Positions 1-7,781 of a stretch of DNA of 64,000 bases are shown piece by piece. Origin of the DNA: SB11 sp965222995. Its GTDB lineage: Bacteria; Bacteroidota; Bacteroidia; UBA8524. The notes beneath the pieces were generated by a model. It ran no database searches. It was not told the DNA's origin and saw only the letters and a list, made by a program, of their open reading frames with translations. The first letter of the stretch is position 1. Each line of letters begins with the position of its first letter. The translations under genes and the position numbers were made by a program. The DNA lies in the NCBI GenBank assembly GCA_965222995.1, contig OZ244977.1, positions 2,480,001 through 2,544,000 of the forward strand, given 5' to 3'.

Positions 1-582
1 TTGATATTGGGTTTAGGCGGGGTTTTCATATTTGGCTACTACTTTAACCAAATGACGGGCTATATAGCCTTGTTTTCGCTAATATCTTACGCTTTCATTT
101 ATACGCCGCTTAAACGTGTATCGCCTATAGCGGTTTTTGTAGGCGCGTTTCCCGGAGCTGTTGCCCCCATGTTGGGTTGGGTAGCTGTAACAGGAAGTAT
201 TGATGAGGGTGCATTAGCCTTGTTTACCATACAATTCTTTTGGCAATTTCCTCATTTTTGGGCTGTTGCCTGGATATTGGATGACGATTACCGCCGTGCA
301 GGCTTTTTCTTACTCCCTTCTTTTGAGGGACGCGGAAAGAAAAGTGCCTTCCAAGTACTTATTTGGACTTCGGTATTAATACCCGCTGTATTATTACCTT
401 TACAAGTAGGTATAGTAGGAATAACCTCAACCATTATTGCTTTAGTAGCATCAGCCGCAATGGTTTGGTTGGCGGCAAGATTGTATAGAGACTGTAGTAT
501 TAAAAATGCCAAAACACTAATGTTTGCAGCATTTATATATTTACCGTTAGTATTATTAGCCTATGTTTTTGATAAAATTTAA
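1..582 (+). CDS. ctaB: Protoheme IX farnesyltransferase CtaB (heme O synthase), 5'-truncated by window edge
   Basis: This is the C-terminal 193 residues of a UbiA-superfamily polytopic prenyltransferase; CtaB is usually about 300 residues, so roughly the first third lies left of the window. It transfers a farnesyl group to heme B to make heme O, the precursor of heme A for aa3 oxidases, in the inner membrane. Visible support includes the YTPLKR motif, the CtaB-typical WQFPHFWAVAW segment followed by DDDYRRAG, and several hydrophobic helices. It is followed after 14 bases by cytochrome oxidase subunit III, the usual Bacteroidota order. The reading frame is open from base 1, so the TTG there is not a real start. 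Confidence 0.93.
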   Translation: MILGLGGVFIFGYYFNQMTGYIALFSLISYAFIYTPLKRVSPIAVFVGAFPGAVAPMLGWVAVTGSIDEGALALFTIQFFWQFPHFWAVAWILDDDYRRAGFFLLPSFEGRGKKSAFQVLIWTSVLIPAVLLPLQVGIVGITSTIIALVASAAMVWLAARLYRDCSIKNAKTLMFAAFIYLPLVLLAYVFDKI

Positions 583-596
583 ACCTTAGAAAAAAC

Positions 597-1232
597 ATGG
601 ACGCAACAAGAAAATTGAATAGAGAAAGTAACTATATAGTACAGCCTAAAAAATTTGCCCTTTGGGTAATGATTTTAAGTATGATAATGCTGTTTGCAGC
701 ATTTACCAGTGGCTATATAGTGCGCCGTGCAGAAGGTAACTGGGATGTATTTCCACTACCTATGCAATTTTTATATAGTGTATTTGTAGCCATACTTAGT
801 AGTATTACTATGCAATGGGCATACTCGGCTGCCAAGCGCGATGAGTTAGGACAGGTGAAAACAGCCTTACTATTGACGCTGGCTTTAGGTTTAGCTTTTT
901 GTGGTATACAAGCTTGGGGAGCGGTGGAACTTACTAACAACGGTTTCCGCTGGACAGGGATGAACAACCCTACCCCTGAATATGTAGCCGAAAATGGAAT
1001 AACCTATGTAGGAGCCCAAAACCCTGCCAGTACATTTGTGTATGCTATATCAGGGCTTCACGTGCTGCATGTATTGGGAGGTATCATCTTTTTGATGGTA
1101 ATGGTGTATAACAGTTTTAAATTAAATATTCATAAGAAAAACCTTCTTAAAATCAGTATGTGTACAACCTACTGGCATTTTGTAGGCATACTATGGATTT
1201 ATTTGTATTTGTTTTTATTTTTGAACCGCTAA
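597..1232 (+). CDS. Cytochrome c oxidase subunit III, first copy (211 aa)
   Basis: A polytopic membrane protein of the heme-copper oxidase subunit III family. About five hydrophobic helices are visible, with the family's GLHVLHVLGGI segment around residue 150 and YWHFVGILWIYLYL near the C-terminus. Subunit III stabilises the subunit I core and has no redox cofactor. At 211 residues it is the short form. It sits between ctaB and a second subunit III gene (13-base gap), and such a tandem pair is common in Bacteroidota oxidase operons. The ATG start is preceded by the A-rich spacer typical of this phylum. Subunits I and II are not in the window. Confidence 0.92.
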   Translation: MDATRKLNRESNYIVQPKKFALWVMILSMIMLFAAFTSGYIVRRAEGNWDVFPLPMQFLYSVFVAILSSITMQWAYSAAKRDELGQVKTALLLTLALGLAFCGIQAWGAVELTNNGFRWTGMNNPTPEYVAENGITYVGAQNPASTFVYAISGLHVLHVLGGIIFLMVMVYNSFKLNIHKKNLLKISMCTTYWHFVGILWIYLYLFLFLNR

Positions 1233-1245
1233 GAAAACAACAATA

Positions 1246-2004
1246 ATGTCAAGTCACTCAGCAACAGTAGATACCGCAAACGTTTGGTCGGGCGGTAAAT
1301 CACCTTTCAAAGTAAGCTATGGTAAGCTAATGATGTGGATTTTTCTGCTATCAGATGCGTTTACCTTTTCAGGCTTACTGCTTGTTTACGGTGTAACCCG
1401 CTTTAGTGCCGTAGGAGATACTTCATTTCCGTGGCCTTTGCCTGATATGGTATTTAACCACTTTCCGTTTGCACACGGTATACACTTGCCATTATTCTTT
1501 GTGAGCTTAATGACTTTTATCCTGATTTTCAGTTCAGTTACAATGGTACTGGCTGTTGAAGCAGGACAAAGAAAATCGCAAAAAGAAGTTGCCAAATATA
1601 TGCTATATACCATTTTGGGTGGTTTGGCTTTCTTAAGCTGCCAAGCTTGGGAATGGACACAGTTTATTGGCGACGGTGCTACCTTATTCGGTAATAACTT
1701 TGCTTTGAGTGAGGCAGGTTTAGCCAAAGCCGAGGGATTAGGATTGGGAGACCACATACATTGGGAAGCCAGTGATAGGATAGCAGGAGCTAAAGGATTC
1801 TCTGCCTTGTTTTTTATAGTAACTGGGTTCCATGGTTTCCACGTATTTAGTGGTGTTGTTCTAAATGTTATTATTTATATCAATGTGCTTAAAGGTACCT
1901 ACGAAAAACGCGGTCACTACGAAATGATTGAAAAAGTAGGTTTATACTGGCACTTTGTAGACTTAGTTTGGGTATTTGTTTTTACCTTCTTCTATTTAAT
2001 ATAA
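1246..2004 (+). CDS. Cytochrome c oxidase subunit III, second copy (252 aa)
   Basis: A second heme-copper oxidase subunit III, longer than its neighbour. The TGFHGFHVFSGVV segment and the terminal YWHFVDLVWVFVFTFFYL helix are the family signature, and the WEWTQF stretch near residue 135 is also typical. About 40 extra residues sit in a loop around residues 145-180 (GNNFALSEAGLAKAEGLG). It probably forms the oxidase complex in the inner membrane together with the preceding copy. It is co-directional with the following subunit IV gene after 36 bases, consistent with one operon from ctaB to the Sco1 gene and beyond. Confidence 0.93.
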   Translation: MSSHSATVDTANVWSGGKSPFKVSYGKLMMWIFLLSDAFTFSGLLLVYGVTRFSAVGDTSFPWPLPDMVFNHFPFAHGIHLPLFFVSLMTFILIFSSVTMVLAVEAGQRKSQKEVAKYMLYTILGGLAFLSCQAWEWTQFIGDGATLFGNNFALSEAGLAKAEGLGLGDHIHWEASDRIAGAKGFSALFFIVTGFHGFHVFSGVVLNVIIYINVLKGTYEKRGHYEMIEKVGLYWHFVDLVWVFVFTFFYLI

Positions 2005-2040
2005 GCTATAACTATTAATCACACTTAAATTTTAAAAACA

Positions 2041-2397
2041 ATGTCGCACGTAGATTATAAAACCGAAGAAGATTACCAATACGAAAATGCACAAGAGCAG
2101 TTATACCCGGGTGTCAGTCATGGTACTAAAGGCATACTTCGTGTTTTTTATTTGTTAACCTTTATCACATTTATAGATATAGCTCTTTATTTCTGGATGC
2201 CTCCTTCAATGGCTAGAAATATTTTGTTTATCGGCTTAGGATTAGTTAAGGCTATTTATATAGTAGGACATTTTATGCACTTGAAACATGAGCGTATAAA
2301 CTTAATTCTAACCATTGTTGTACCTATGGTATTCGTTATCTTCTTTATCGTTTGGATGCTATATGAAGGTAACTTTTGGAGTTCTTTCAATAATTAA
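2041..2397 (+). CDS. Cytochrome c oxidase subunit IV-type protein (118 aa)
   Basis: A small inner-membrane protein of the bacterial cytochrome oxidase subunit IV (CoxD/CtaF-like) family. It has a hydrophilic N-terminus of about 35 residues and then three hydrophobic helices, with the VKAIYIVGHFMHLKHE motif between helices 2 and 3 that is characteristic of this family in Bacteroidota. It probably stabilises the oxidase during assembly. Its stop overlaps the next start by one base (TAATG), indicating translational coupling to the Sco1-like copper chaperone gene. Confidence 0.9.
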   Translation: MSHVDYKTEEDYQYENAQEQLYPGVSHGTKGILRVFYLLTFITFIDIALYFWMPPSMARNILFIGLGLVKAIYIVGHFMHLKHERINLILTIVVPMVFVIFFIVWMLYEGNFWSSFNN

Positions 2398-3053
2398 TGG
2401 CAAGTTTATTCAATAAGCGCGCTTCATTACTATTATTACTTCTAATCCCGATACTTTTTGTAGCCATTCTAAAATTCGGGGCATTTAGGGTAAATACCGC
2501 TCTTCCTATTTATGGCGAACGCTATCTCCCCAAAGGAGCTACCGATACGGTATACCATACTGTTGGTGAGTTTAGTTTTACAGACCAAAAGGGTAATATA
2601 TTTACCCATGATACTGTAAAAGATAAAATACGTGTAACCAACTTCTTTTTTGCACGTTGCAAAGGGGTTTGCCCAAAAATGAACGGTAACCTGCATACTG
2701 CCGTTTACGAAAAGTATAAATACAGCCCCAATATTGTTTTTGTATCGCATACGGTTGACCCTACCCATGATACTGCCGAGGTTTTAAATGCCTATGAAAA
2801 AAACATGGCAACAAACTATAAACATTGGTATTTTGTTACAGGAAAGTATAAAGACATTGCCGAGGTACAAAACCAATACCTTCTTCCTAAAGCAGACGGT
2901 AGCAGTGTAGACCAAATAGCTCACTCGCAACACATTATATTGGTTGATAAAGAAGATAGGATTAGAGGGGCGTATGACGGGCTGGATTATGCCGAAATGA
3001 AAAAGCTGGAAGAGGATATTAAAATTTTACTGGCTGAGTACAAGCAAAAATAA
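2397..3053 (+). CDS. SCO1/SenC family copper chaperone for cytochrome oxidase (218 aa)
   Basis: A thioredoxin-fold protein anchored by one N-terminal hydrophobic helix (residues about 9-27). The copper-binding CxxxC appears as RCKGVCPKM near residue 90, and the distal histidine lies in QIAHSQHIILVD near residue 180, the arrangement of Sco proteins that metallate the CuA site of subunit II. The domain faces the periplasm. It is coupled on both sides by one-base TAATG overlaps, to the subunit IV gene before it and the DUF420 gene after it, so all three are probably translated together. All expected ligands are present. Confidence 0.93.
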   Translation: MASLFNKRASLLLLLLIPILFVAILKFGAFRVNTALPIYGERYLPKGATDTVYHTVGEFSFTDQKGNIFTHDTVKDKIRVTNFFFARCKGVCPKMNGNLHTAVYEKYKYSPNIVFVSHTVDPTHDTAEVLNAYEKNMATNYKHWYFVTGKYKDIAEVQNQYLLPKADGSSVDQIAHSQHIILVDKEDRIRGAYDGLDYAEMKKLEEDIKILLAEYKQK

Positions 3054-3640
3054 TGAATGCAATAGTTAGCAACGATAAGCTGTATTTCCGCATTATATTG
3101 GCAATTTCTATTGCTATACCTGTAGTGGTAGGTATACTATTAATGATACCCGGCAAAGAAAACCTTGCAGGTAGTTTTGATGTAACCCTTTTGCCAAAGC
3201 TCAATGCCATAATCAACTCTACAGTTTCAGTTTTACTGGTTGCTGGCTATGTAGCCATTAGAAACAAAAAGCAAAGCACGCACAAAAGTCTAATGCTCAC
3301 AGCATTTTTCCTTTCGGGTTTGTTTCTCATTTCGTATGTTACCTACCACTATTTAGCGGTAGAAAGTAAATTTGGTGATGTAAATCACGATGGCAGCGTT
3401 ACAGAAGCTGAGCTTGCTGCAGCAGGTTCATTACGGTATGTATATTACTTTATTCTGTTGACGCATATACTTCTATCAACCGCTATAGTACCTATGGTAT
3501 TGATTACCATTTACCGCTCGTTTTCAGGGCAGCTTGAAAAGCACAAAAAACTTGCCCGTTGGACATTTCCTTTGTGGTTATATGTGTCGGTAACGGGAGT
3601 TGTTGTATATTTGCTCATCGCACCGTATTATCCCGTTTAA
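3053..3640 (+). CDS. DUF420 family membrane protein with an EF-hand-like loop (195 aa)
   Basis: A polytopic membrane protein of the DUF420 family, found beside Sco1 genes in Bacteroidota oxidase operons. It has about five hydrophobic segments, a conserved histidine in YVTYHYLAVES and another in LLTHILLSTAIVP. The family is suspected to act in cytochrome oxidase assembly, but its exact role is not known to me. Residues 109-120 read DVNHDGSVTEAE, a 12-position EF-hand/dockerin-like calcium loop with acidic or polar residues at positions 1, 3, 5, 9 and 12 and glycine at 6. It lies in an extramembrane loop before the last helices. The gene overlaps the preceding stop by one base. Confidence 0.88.
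   Translation: MNAIVSNDKLYFRIILAISIAIPVVVGILLMIPGKENLAGSFDVTLLPKLNAIINSTVSVLLVAGYVAIRNKKQSTHKSLMLTAFFLSGLFLISYVTYHYLAVESKFGDVNHDGSVTEAELAAAGSLRYVYYFILLTHILLSTAIVPMVLITIYRSFSGQLEKHKKLARWTFPLWLYVSVTGVVVYLLIAPYYPV
3377..3412 (+). other. EF-hand/dockerin-like calcium-binding loop within the DUF420 gene
   Basis: These 12 codons encode DVNHDGSVTEAE (residues 109-120). The pattern D-x-N-x-D-G-x-x-T-x-x-E matches the canonical EF-hand loop, with ligands at positions 1, 3, 5, 9 and 12 and the obligatory glycine at position 6. It sits between the FG of the preceding loop and the helix starting RYVYYFIL. Calcium binding is inferred, not shown. Confidence 0.7.
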
Positions 3641-3642
3641 GC

Positions 3643-3888
3643 ATGAAAAACCTGTTAAAAATAGTAGTATTAGTAGCGTTTGTTTGTATGCTTGCCTTTG
3701 CAAATGAAGCTGTGGCACAATGCCCTATGTGTAAAACCTCTGTAGAAAGTGGGTTAAAAGAGGGGAGTTCTACAGGCTTAGGATTAAACGACGGTATATT
3801 GTACCTACTGGCCATGCCTTACATTTTAGTAGGTGGTGTAGCTGTTTTCTGGTACAAAAGTTTCCGTGCTCGTAGAGCAGCAAAATAA
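3643..3888 (+). CDS. Small exported or membrane protein with CPMC motif (81 aa), unknown function
   Basis: An 81-residue protein. The ATG at 3643, two bases after the DUF420 stop, gives a good signal peptide (MKNLLKIVVLVAFVCMLAFA); the frame also extends upstream but without a sensible start. After the predicted cleavage comes AQCPMCKTSVESGLKEG, with a CxxC pair, then one transmembrane helix (about residues 50-72) and a basic tail RARRAAK on the cytoplasmic side. Similar small proteins accompany Bacteroidota cytochrome oxidase assembly genes. A redox or metal role for the CxxC is possible but unproven. It appears to belong to the oxidase operon. Confidence 0.75.
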   Translation: MKNLLKIVVLVAFVCMLAFANEAVAQCPMCKTSVESGLKEGSSTGLGLNDGILYLLAMPYILVGGVAVFWYKSFRARRAAK

Positions 3889-3921
3889 TTCTTTAATACT
3901 TTTCTAAAACTGTATCCGCTT

Positions 3922-4323
3922 ATGTGTAGCAAACATGAGAGTTCAGCCTTTATGGCTTTTGCAAAAAGTAAATGTCCCCGTTGTAGAAGCGGAAAATTAT
4001 TTACACACCCGTTTTACAGTTTGAGCAATTTTTTGAAAAATCATGAACATTGCCCGGTATGTAATTTAAAGTTTGAAAAAGAAACCGGGTTCTTTTGGGC
4101 AGCCATGTATATAAGCTACGGAATAAACGTAGCCATAGCCATTATTGTAGGTATTTTGCTGGGTTTATTTTATGAAGATGCCAGCATTAATACATACATA
4201 TTTAGCATAGTAGGTATTGTTTTGCTAGGCTCAACTTTAATTTTCCGTTACTCAAGGGTTATTGCATTATATTCTTTTAGCGGCTATAAGTACGACGAAA
4301 GTTACTCTAACAAAAAGAGCTGA
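3922..4323 (+). CDS. DUF983 family zinc-ribbon membrane protein (133 aa)
   Basis: A protein of the DUF983 family: an N-terminal zinc-ribbon-like region with paired cysteines KCPRCRSGKLF (about residue 18) and HCPVCNLKFEKETGFF (about residue 43), followed by two transmembrane helices (about residues 60-82 and 90-110). Family members frequently lie next to cytochrome oxidase genes, and their biochemical role is unknown. The likely fold is a cytoplasmic zinc ribbon with a membrane hairpin. It follows the small CPMC protein by 33 bases and is probably the last gene of the oxidase operon. Confidence 0.88.
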   Translation: MCSKHESSAFMAFAKSKCPRCRSGKLFTHPFYSLSNFLKNHEHCPVCNLKFEKETGFFWAAMYISYGINVAIAIIVGILLGLFYEDASINTYIFSIVGIVLLGSTLIFRYSRVIALYSFSGYKYDESYSNKKS

Positions 4324-4370
4324 TTATCAACCCCTTAATATTGATAATTAAAAAAATAGGTATATATTTA

Positions 4371-4388
4371 TGGTAAGCTAACTTACCA
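4371..4388. promoter_or_regulatory. Short palindrome overlapping the leader just before the diheme cytochrome start
   Basis: The sequence tggtaag-ctaa-cttacca has 7-bp perfect arms and a 4-base loop. It ends five bases before the ATG at 4394, so it covers the ribosome-binding region. It could be an operator or a hairpin that masks initiation. No factor can be named. Confidence 0.35.
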
Positions 4389-4393
4389 AACCT

Positions 4394-5338
4394 ATGAAAA
4401 AAGTACTCAAAATACTGGGTATAATACTCGGTATTGTTATTCTTATCATTGCTATCGGGGCTAGTTATATCCACTTTAGCGGTATCCCCACGTATGCTGA
4501 ACCCCAAATTCCTGATATAAAAGTTGAGGTAACCCAAGAACGGGTTGCCAAGGGTGAAAAAATAGCTTCCATGCTATGTATCCATTGCCATAGTGATGAC
4601 AATAACCGTTTAGTAGGCAAAAAAGTTAACGATGTTCCCGAAGCTTTTGGAACCATATACTCATCTAACATTACAAAAGATACTGAAAAGGGTATTGGCA
4701 ACTGGACTGATGGTGAAATTATCTACTTTCTCCGCACCGGATTGAGAAAAGACGGTAGCTATGCTCCACCTTATATGCCTAAATTTCCACTGGTTAGTGA
4801 TGAAGATCTGAAGAGTATTGTGGCTTGGCTTCGCAGTGATGTCCACGCGGTACAAGCTGCTACAGAAGAGCCGCCGATTAGTGAGCCTTCATTTTTGGTA
4901 AAGTTTTTAAGTCGTGTTGCTTTTAAACCACTACCCTACCCCGAAAAAGAAATAGAAAACCCCGATACTACTGATGTATTGGCTTGGGGTAAATACCTTG
5001 CCAACGGGCAATATGGTTGTTTTAGTTGCCACAGTGCCGATTTTAAAACTAATAATGAGTTAGAACCTGAAAAATCAGCAGGTTTTTATGGTGGTGGTAA
5101 TCCTTTGCTAGATATGCAAGGAAATATTGTTAAATCGCTAAATATTACACCACACGAAACAGGCATTGGTAACTGGACCGAGGAAGATTTTATAATAGCC
5201 ATGTTGATGGGTAAACGCAAAAACGGGAAGCAATTCCGTTACCCTATGATGCCATATACAAAATTAACTGATAACGAACTGAAAGCCATTTATGCTTACC
5301 TGAAAACTATACCCGCTATTGATAATGAAGTAGAGTAA
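4394..5338 (+). CDS. Membrane-anchored diheme cytochrome c (314 aa)
   Basis: A periplasmic electron-transfer protein with an N-terminal membrane anchor (residues about 5-28) and two class I cytochrome c domains. The heme sites are CIHCH (about residue 56) and CFSCH (about residue 207). The likely methionine ligands are in PPYMPKF and in RYPMMPYTK near each domain end. The two domains share GIGNWTDGEIIYF and GIGNWTEEDFIIAML, indicating internal duplication. Position after the oxidase operon suggests a donor to the oxidase or a dehydrogenase partner, which is inference. It is 70 bases from the previous gene and may have its own promoter. Confidence 0.9.
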   Translation: MKKVLKILGIILGIVILIIAIGASYIHFSGIPTYAEPQIPDIKVEVTQERVAKGEKIASMLCIHCHSDDNNRLVGKKVNDVPEAFGTIYSSNITKDTEKGIGNWTDGEIIYFLRTGLRKDGSYAPPYMPKFPLVSDEDLKSIVAWLRSDVHAVQAATEEPPISEPSFLVKFLSRVAFKPLPYPEKEIENPDTTDVLAWGKYLANGQYGCFSCHSADFKTNNELEPEKSAGFYGGGNPLLDMQGNIVKSLNITPHETGIGNWTEEDFIIAMLMGKRKNGKQFRYPMMPYTKLTDNELKAIYAYLKTIPAIDNEVE

Positions 5339-5478
5339 TAGGTATAGTTTTGGCTTAGATTACTTGTGTATACTAAGTTTTTTCAAAGCTAAAATACTGA
5401 TAACTGATTGGTTACTATCAGCCTCACAAATCGGTTTCCTCGTTCGTTAATAAATGTAATAAAAACTTTCGCCACAGT

Positions 5479-6222
5479 TTGCGCATTTACCGAATTTTAA
5501 AAAGTGTTTTTTTAGCATTTGTTTCTCTATTTCTTTTACTAGGGAGTAGTAGTTGTATACAACGTGAGGATATACCTTTCCGCAAAGAATATAAGGTAAT
5601 AGGCAGGTTGGTGAAAAGTTGTAATGACCCCACCCCGATTTCTGATAAATTGGTACTGTTAGAAAACCCTCCTTTTTTCGACCTCTTTTGCAAAACAGGG
5701 TATAAGGTAGTTTCACGGGCATATACTAATGCTGACGGTTATTTTGAGCTTAGATATGAGCAACAAAATTGCTTGATACCTTTAAAAGTCTCTATAGAAG
5801 ACCCTAATGGGCACCCTACTGATAATTTTGCTTTAGTTACCGACATAAAAGAGTATGAAAATACCCATTTGGGGAATGTTTACCTAAAGCCTTCAGTAAT
5901 TTATAATTATGTGGTAAAAACCAATACACCCTATACCAATACCGATACGTTGTACTACAATATTGAAAGGTCTGCAAGTGGTAAAGATTCTACCTACGCT
6001 TTTATAACAGGTCCTTTTACCGAGGGGCAAGTATTAGCTACTTACCAAGAAAGAACTGAAAGGCAAATACATCATGGAGACTTAGCATTACAAGATGAAC
6101 GCTACGATTATGAGTATTATTGGTTGTTGAAATCATCAGGTAATCCTATAAAAAGAAGTATAAGCAGAATAATATTTCGCAGTTGTGTATTATACACAAT
6201 TACTATAGATTTAAGCCTGTGA
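5479..6222 (+). CDS. Hypothetical lipoprotein (247 aa), TTG start
   Basis: A product I do not recognise by family. No ATG or GTG is available at the 5' end; the TTG at 5479 gives a convincing lipoprotein signal (basic MRIYRILK, hydrophobic core, LLGSSSC lipobox with Cys about residue 26). The mature part looks like one beta-sandwich domain: YKVIGRLVK, then YTNADGYFELRYE resembles carboxypeptidase-regulatory-like (CarboxypepD_reg) repeats, so a transthyretin-like extracytoplasmic fold is possible. It overlaps the next gene by four bases (GTGA), which suggests a translationally coupled pair of lipoproteins. No function is assigned. Confidence 0.6.
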   Translation: MRIYRILKSVFLAFVSLFLLLGSSSCIQREDIPFRKEYKVIGRLVKSCNDPTPISDKLVLLENPPFFDLFCKTGYKVVSRAYTNADGYFELRYEQQNCLIPLKVSIEDPNGHPTDNFALVTDIKEYENTHLGNVYLKPSVIYNYVVKTNTPYTNTDTLYYNIERSASGKDSTYAFITGPFTEGQVLATYQERTERQIHHGDLALQDERYDYEYYWLLKSSGNPIKRSISRIIFRSCVLYTITIDLSL

Positions 6223-6959
6223 AACAATTATTATCTGTAGCCACTTTATGTTTTCTTTTTGGCTGCCAAAATACTCCCGATACTTCTAAAGGAGAAACTC
6301 CAATAGATTCAATGAGAAATACTAAAGAACAAATAACAGTAGATAGTTTTTATATTGATGAAAGTGAGATTAACGGTGGTGCAGAATATAAGGAGTATAC
6401 TACTGATACTATTGTTAATATATGTTTTGATGAATTTTCTGTTAAAATAAATCGTTTGGTTGTGTATGAACACTCTGACAGTATTTATGATGTAAAAAAA
6501 GACACTCTATTTCTAACTATAGAACTTGCGGAAACCATTGAGGGGCAGCAAATAAACCTTTCTCAAATTAATATTGAAAACATAGTGGTTGAACAAGCTT
6601 ATGAAACAAGTGTAACAGTAATGAATGAGGGACCCCATTGCGATTTATTAGATTGGAATCATTATACTTCCCCTTGGATACCACTACAGACCAAAAGTAA
6701 AAATATATACATAGCAAAAAAATACACTGAAACTGAAAGGCAGTTATTCCCCGAAGTATCTTTAGATGAATTAAAAAAAACTGTAAAAAATTATTGTGAG
6801 AGTAAATGGTTCAAACTAATTGGTGATATAAAATCAGTAAACGATTACCCCTGTGCTGTAGGCATTAGTAAATACTTTATAAGGATAAGTGGGGTTGAAC
6901 CAATAACTAGAAAAAAAATAGTTAAACTAATAATATTAGAACAGCTTATGGGTTGCTAA
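6219..6959 (+). CDS. Hypothetical lipoprotein (246 aa), GTG start
   Basis: An unrecognised protein. The GTG at 6219 overlaps the previous stop codon (GTGA) and yields a short lipoprotein signal, MKQLLSVATLCFLFGC, so I prefer it to the upstream TTG of the same frame. The mature protein is acidic, with many Thr, Ser and Asp residues, alternating polar/hydrophobic stretches and a few cysteines (for example GPHCDLLDW and KNYCESKWF). It is probably periplasmic or on the inner face of the outer membrane. It is co-transcribed with the preceding lipoprotein and convergent with the glycosyltransferase, whose stop codon begins immediately after this one. No function is assigned. Confidence 0.6.
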   Translation: MKQLLSVATLCFLFGCQNTPDTSKGETPIDSMRNTKEQITVDSFYIDESEINGGAEYKEYTTDTIVNICFDEFSVKINRLVVYEHSDSIYDVKKDTLFLTIELAETIEGQQINLSQINIENIVVEQAYETSVTVMNEGPHCDLLDWNHYTSPWIPLQTKSKNIYIAKKYTETERQLFPEVSLDELKKTVKNYCESKWFKLIGDIKSVNDYPCAVGISKYFIRISGVEPITRKKIVKLIILEQLMGC

Positions 6960-7709
6960 CTACTTCTTCACCGCTAAATACTTAAACTTAGCCAGCCCCC
7001 ATTTTTGCAAACGGTATTGCATACTGGTAAGCAAAACACCCAAACCATAGATAGAACTACGCTTGAAATTGATAGATGAGGCTTCATCAAAATACTTTGT
7101 GGGGCAAGTAACTTCAGCAATATCAAAACCTGCCATAAATATTTGTGCCGTCATTTGATTATCGAACACAAAATCATCGCTGTTAGCTTCAATGTCTATC
7201 TTATCAAAAACTTCTTTGCTAAACGCTCTATAACCCGTGTGGTACTCACTTAGTTTCTGATTGATAAGTATATTCTGAAATAAGGTAAGGCAACGGTTAA
7301 AAATGTATTTGTATATAGGCATCCCCCCTTTTAATGCTCCTTTACCCAATATGCGGCTACCGTATACCACAGGGTAAACCTCATTAGCAATTATGCTTGC
7401 CATAGCAGTAATAAGCATGGGTGTGTATTGATAATCGGGGTGAAGCATTACTATAATATCAGCATCCAAGCCTAAAGCAGTAGTATAGCAGGTTTTTTGG
7501 TTACCCCCATAACCACGGTTTTTGGGGTGTTTTATCACATGCTTTATACCCAACTCTCTCCCTTTTTCTGATGTTTCATCTTTGCTGGCATCGTCCACCA
7601 AAACCACATCATCCACTATATCAAAAGGTATTTCGTTATAGGTTTTCTCTAATGTTAAAGCTGCATTGTAGGCGGGCAGCACTACTACTAATTTCTTTCC
7701 GTTTATCAT
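6960..7709 (-). CDS. Family 2 glycosyltransferase, dolichyl-phosphate-mannose-synthase-like (249 aa)
   Basis: A GT-A fold glycosyltransferase of family 2. It carries VVVLPAYNAALTLEKTYNEI at the N-terminus, the nucleotide-binding VLVDDASKD and the metal-binding region VMLHPDYQY. There is no large C-terminal membrane domain, as in short polyprenyl-phosphate sugar synthases. It probably transfers a sugar to a lipid carrier or glycan at the cytoplasmic face of the inner membrane; donor and acceptor cannot be read from sequence. I chose the ATG at 7709 because homologues begin a few residues before the LPAYN motif and a -7 box lies 10 bases upstream. It is downstream of nhaD, separated by a terminator. 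Confidence 0.88.
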   Translation of the reverse strand: MINGKKLVVVLPAYNAALTLEKTYNEIPFDIVDDVVLVDDASKDETSEKGRELGIKHVIKHPKNRGYGGNQKTCYTTALGLDADIIVMLHPDYQYTPMLITAMASIIANEVYPVVYGSRILGKGALKGGMPIYKYIFNRCLTLFQNILINQKLSEYHTGYRAFSKEVFDKIDIEANSDDFVFDNQMTAQIFMAGFDIAEVTCPTKYFDEASSINFKRSSIYGLGVLLTSMQYRLQKWGLAKFKYLAVKK

Positions 7710-7719
7710 TACAAAGGCG

Positions 7720-7727
7720 CAAAAATA
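7720..7727 (-). promoter_or_regulatory. Bacteroidota -7 promoter box for the glycosyltransferase gene
   Basis: On the minus strand the sequence TATTTTTG matches TAnnTTTG. It ends 10 bases before the ATG at 7709, predicting a very short leader. The same T-run serves as the tail of the nhaD terminator hairpin. No clear -33 TTG at standard spacing was found. Confidence 0.5.
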
Positions 7728-7757
7728 CAGAACCCCAACTAAATAGTTGGGGTTCTG
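7728..7757 (-). terminator. Intrinsic terminator downstream of nhaD
   Basis: A perfect 13-bp stem (cagaaccccaact / agttggggttctg) with an AAAT loop. On the minus strand it is followed by TATTTTTG. It lies 24 bases after the nhaD stop codon. Confidence 0.85.
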
Positions 7758-7781
7758 CAAAAATCTTTATTCTATTTACCA

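Noticed and set aside
1386..1757. A 123-residue open frame antisense to the second cytochrome oxidase subunit III
   Set aside because: The overlapping gene is clearly real and the antisense translation has no recognisable features.
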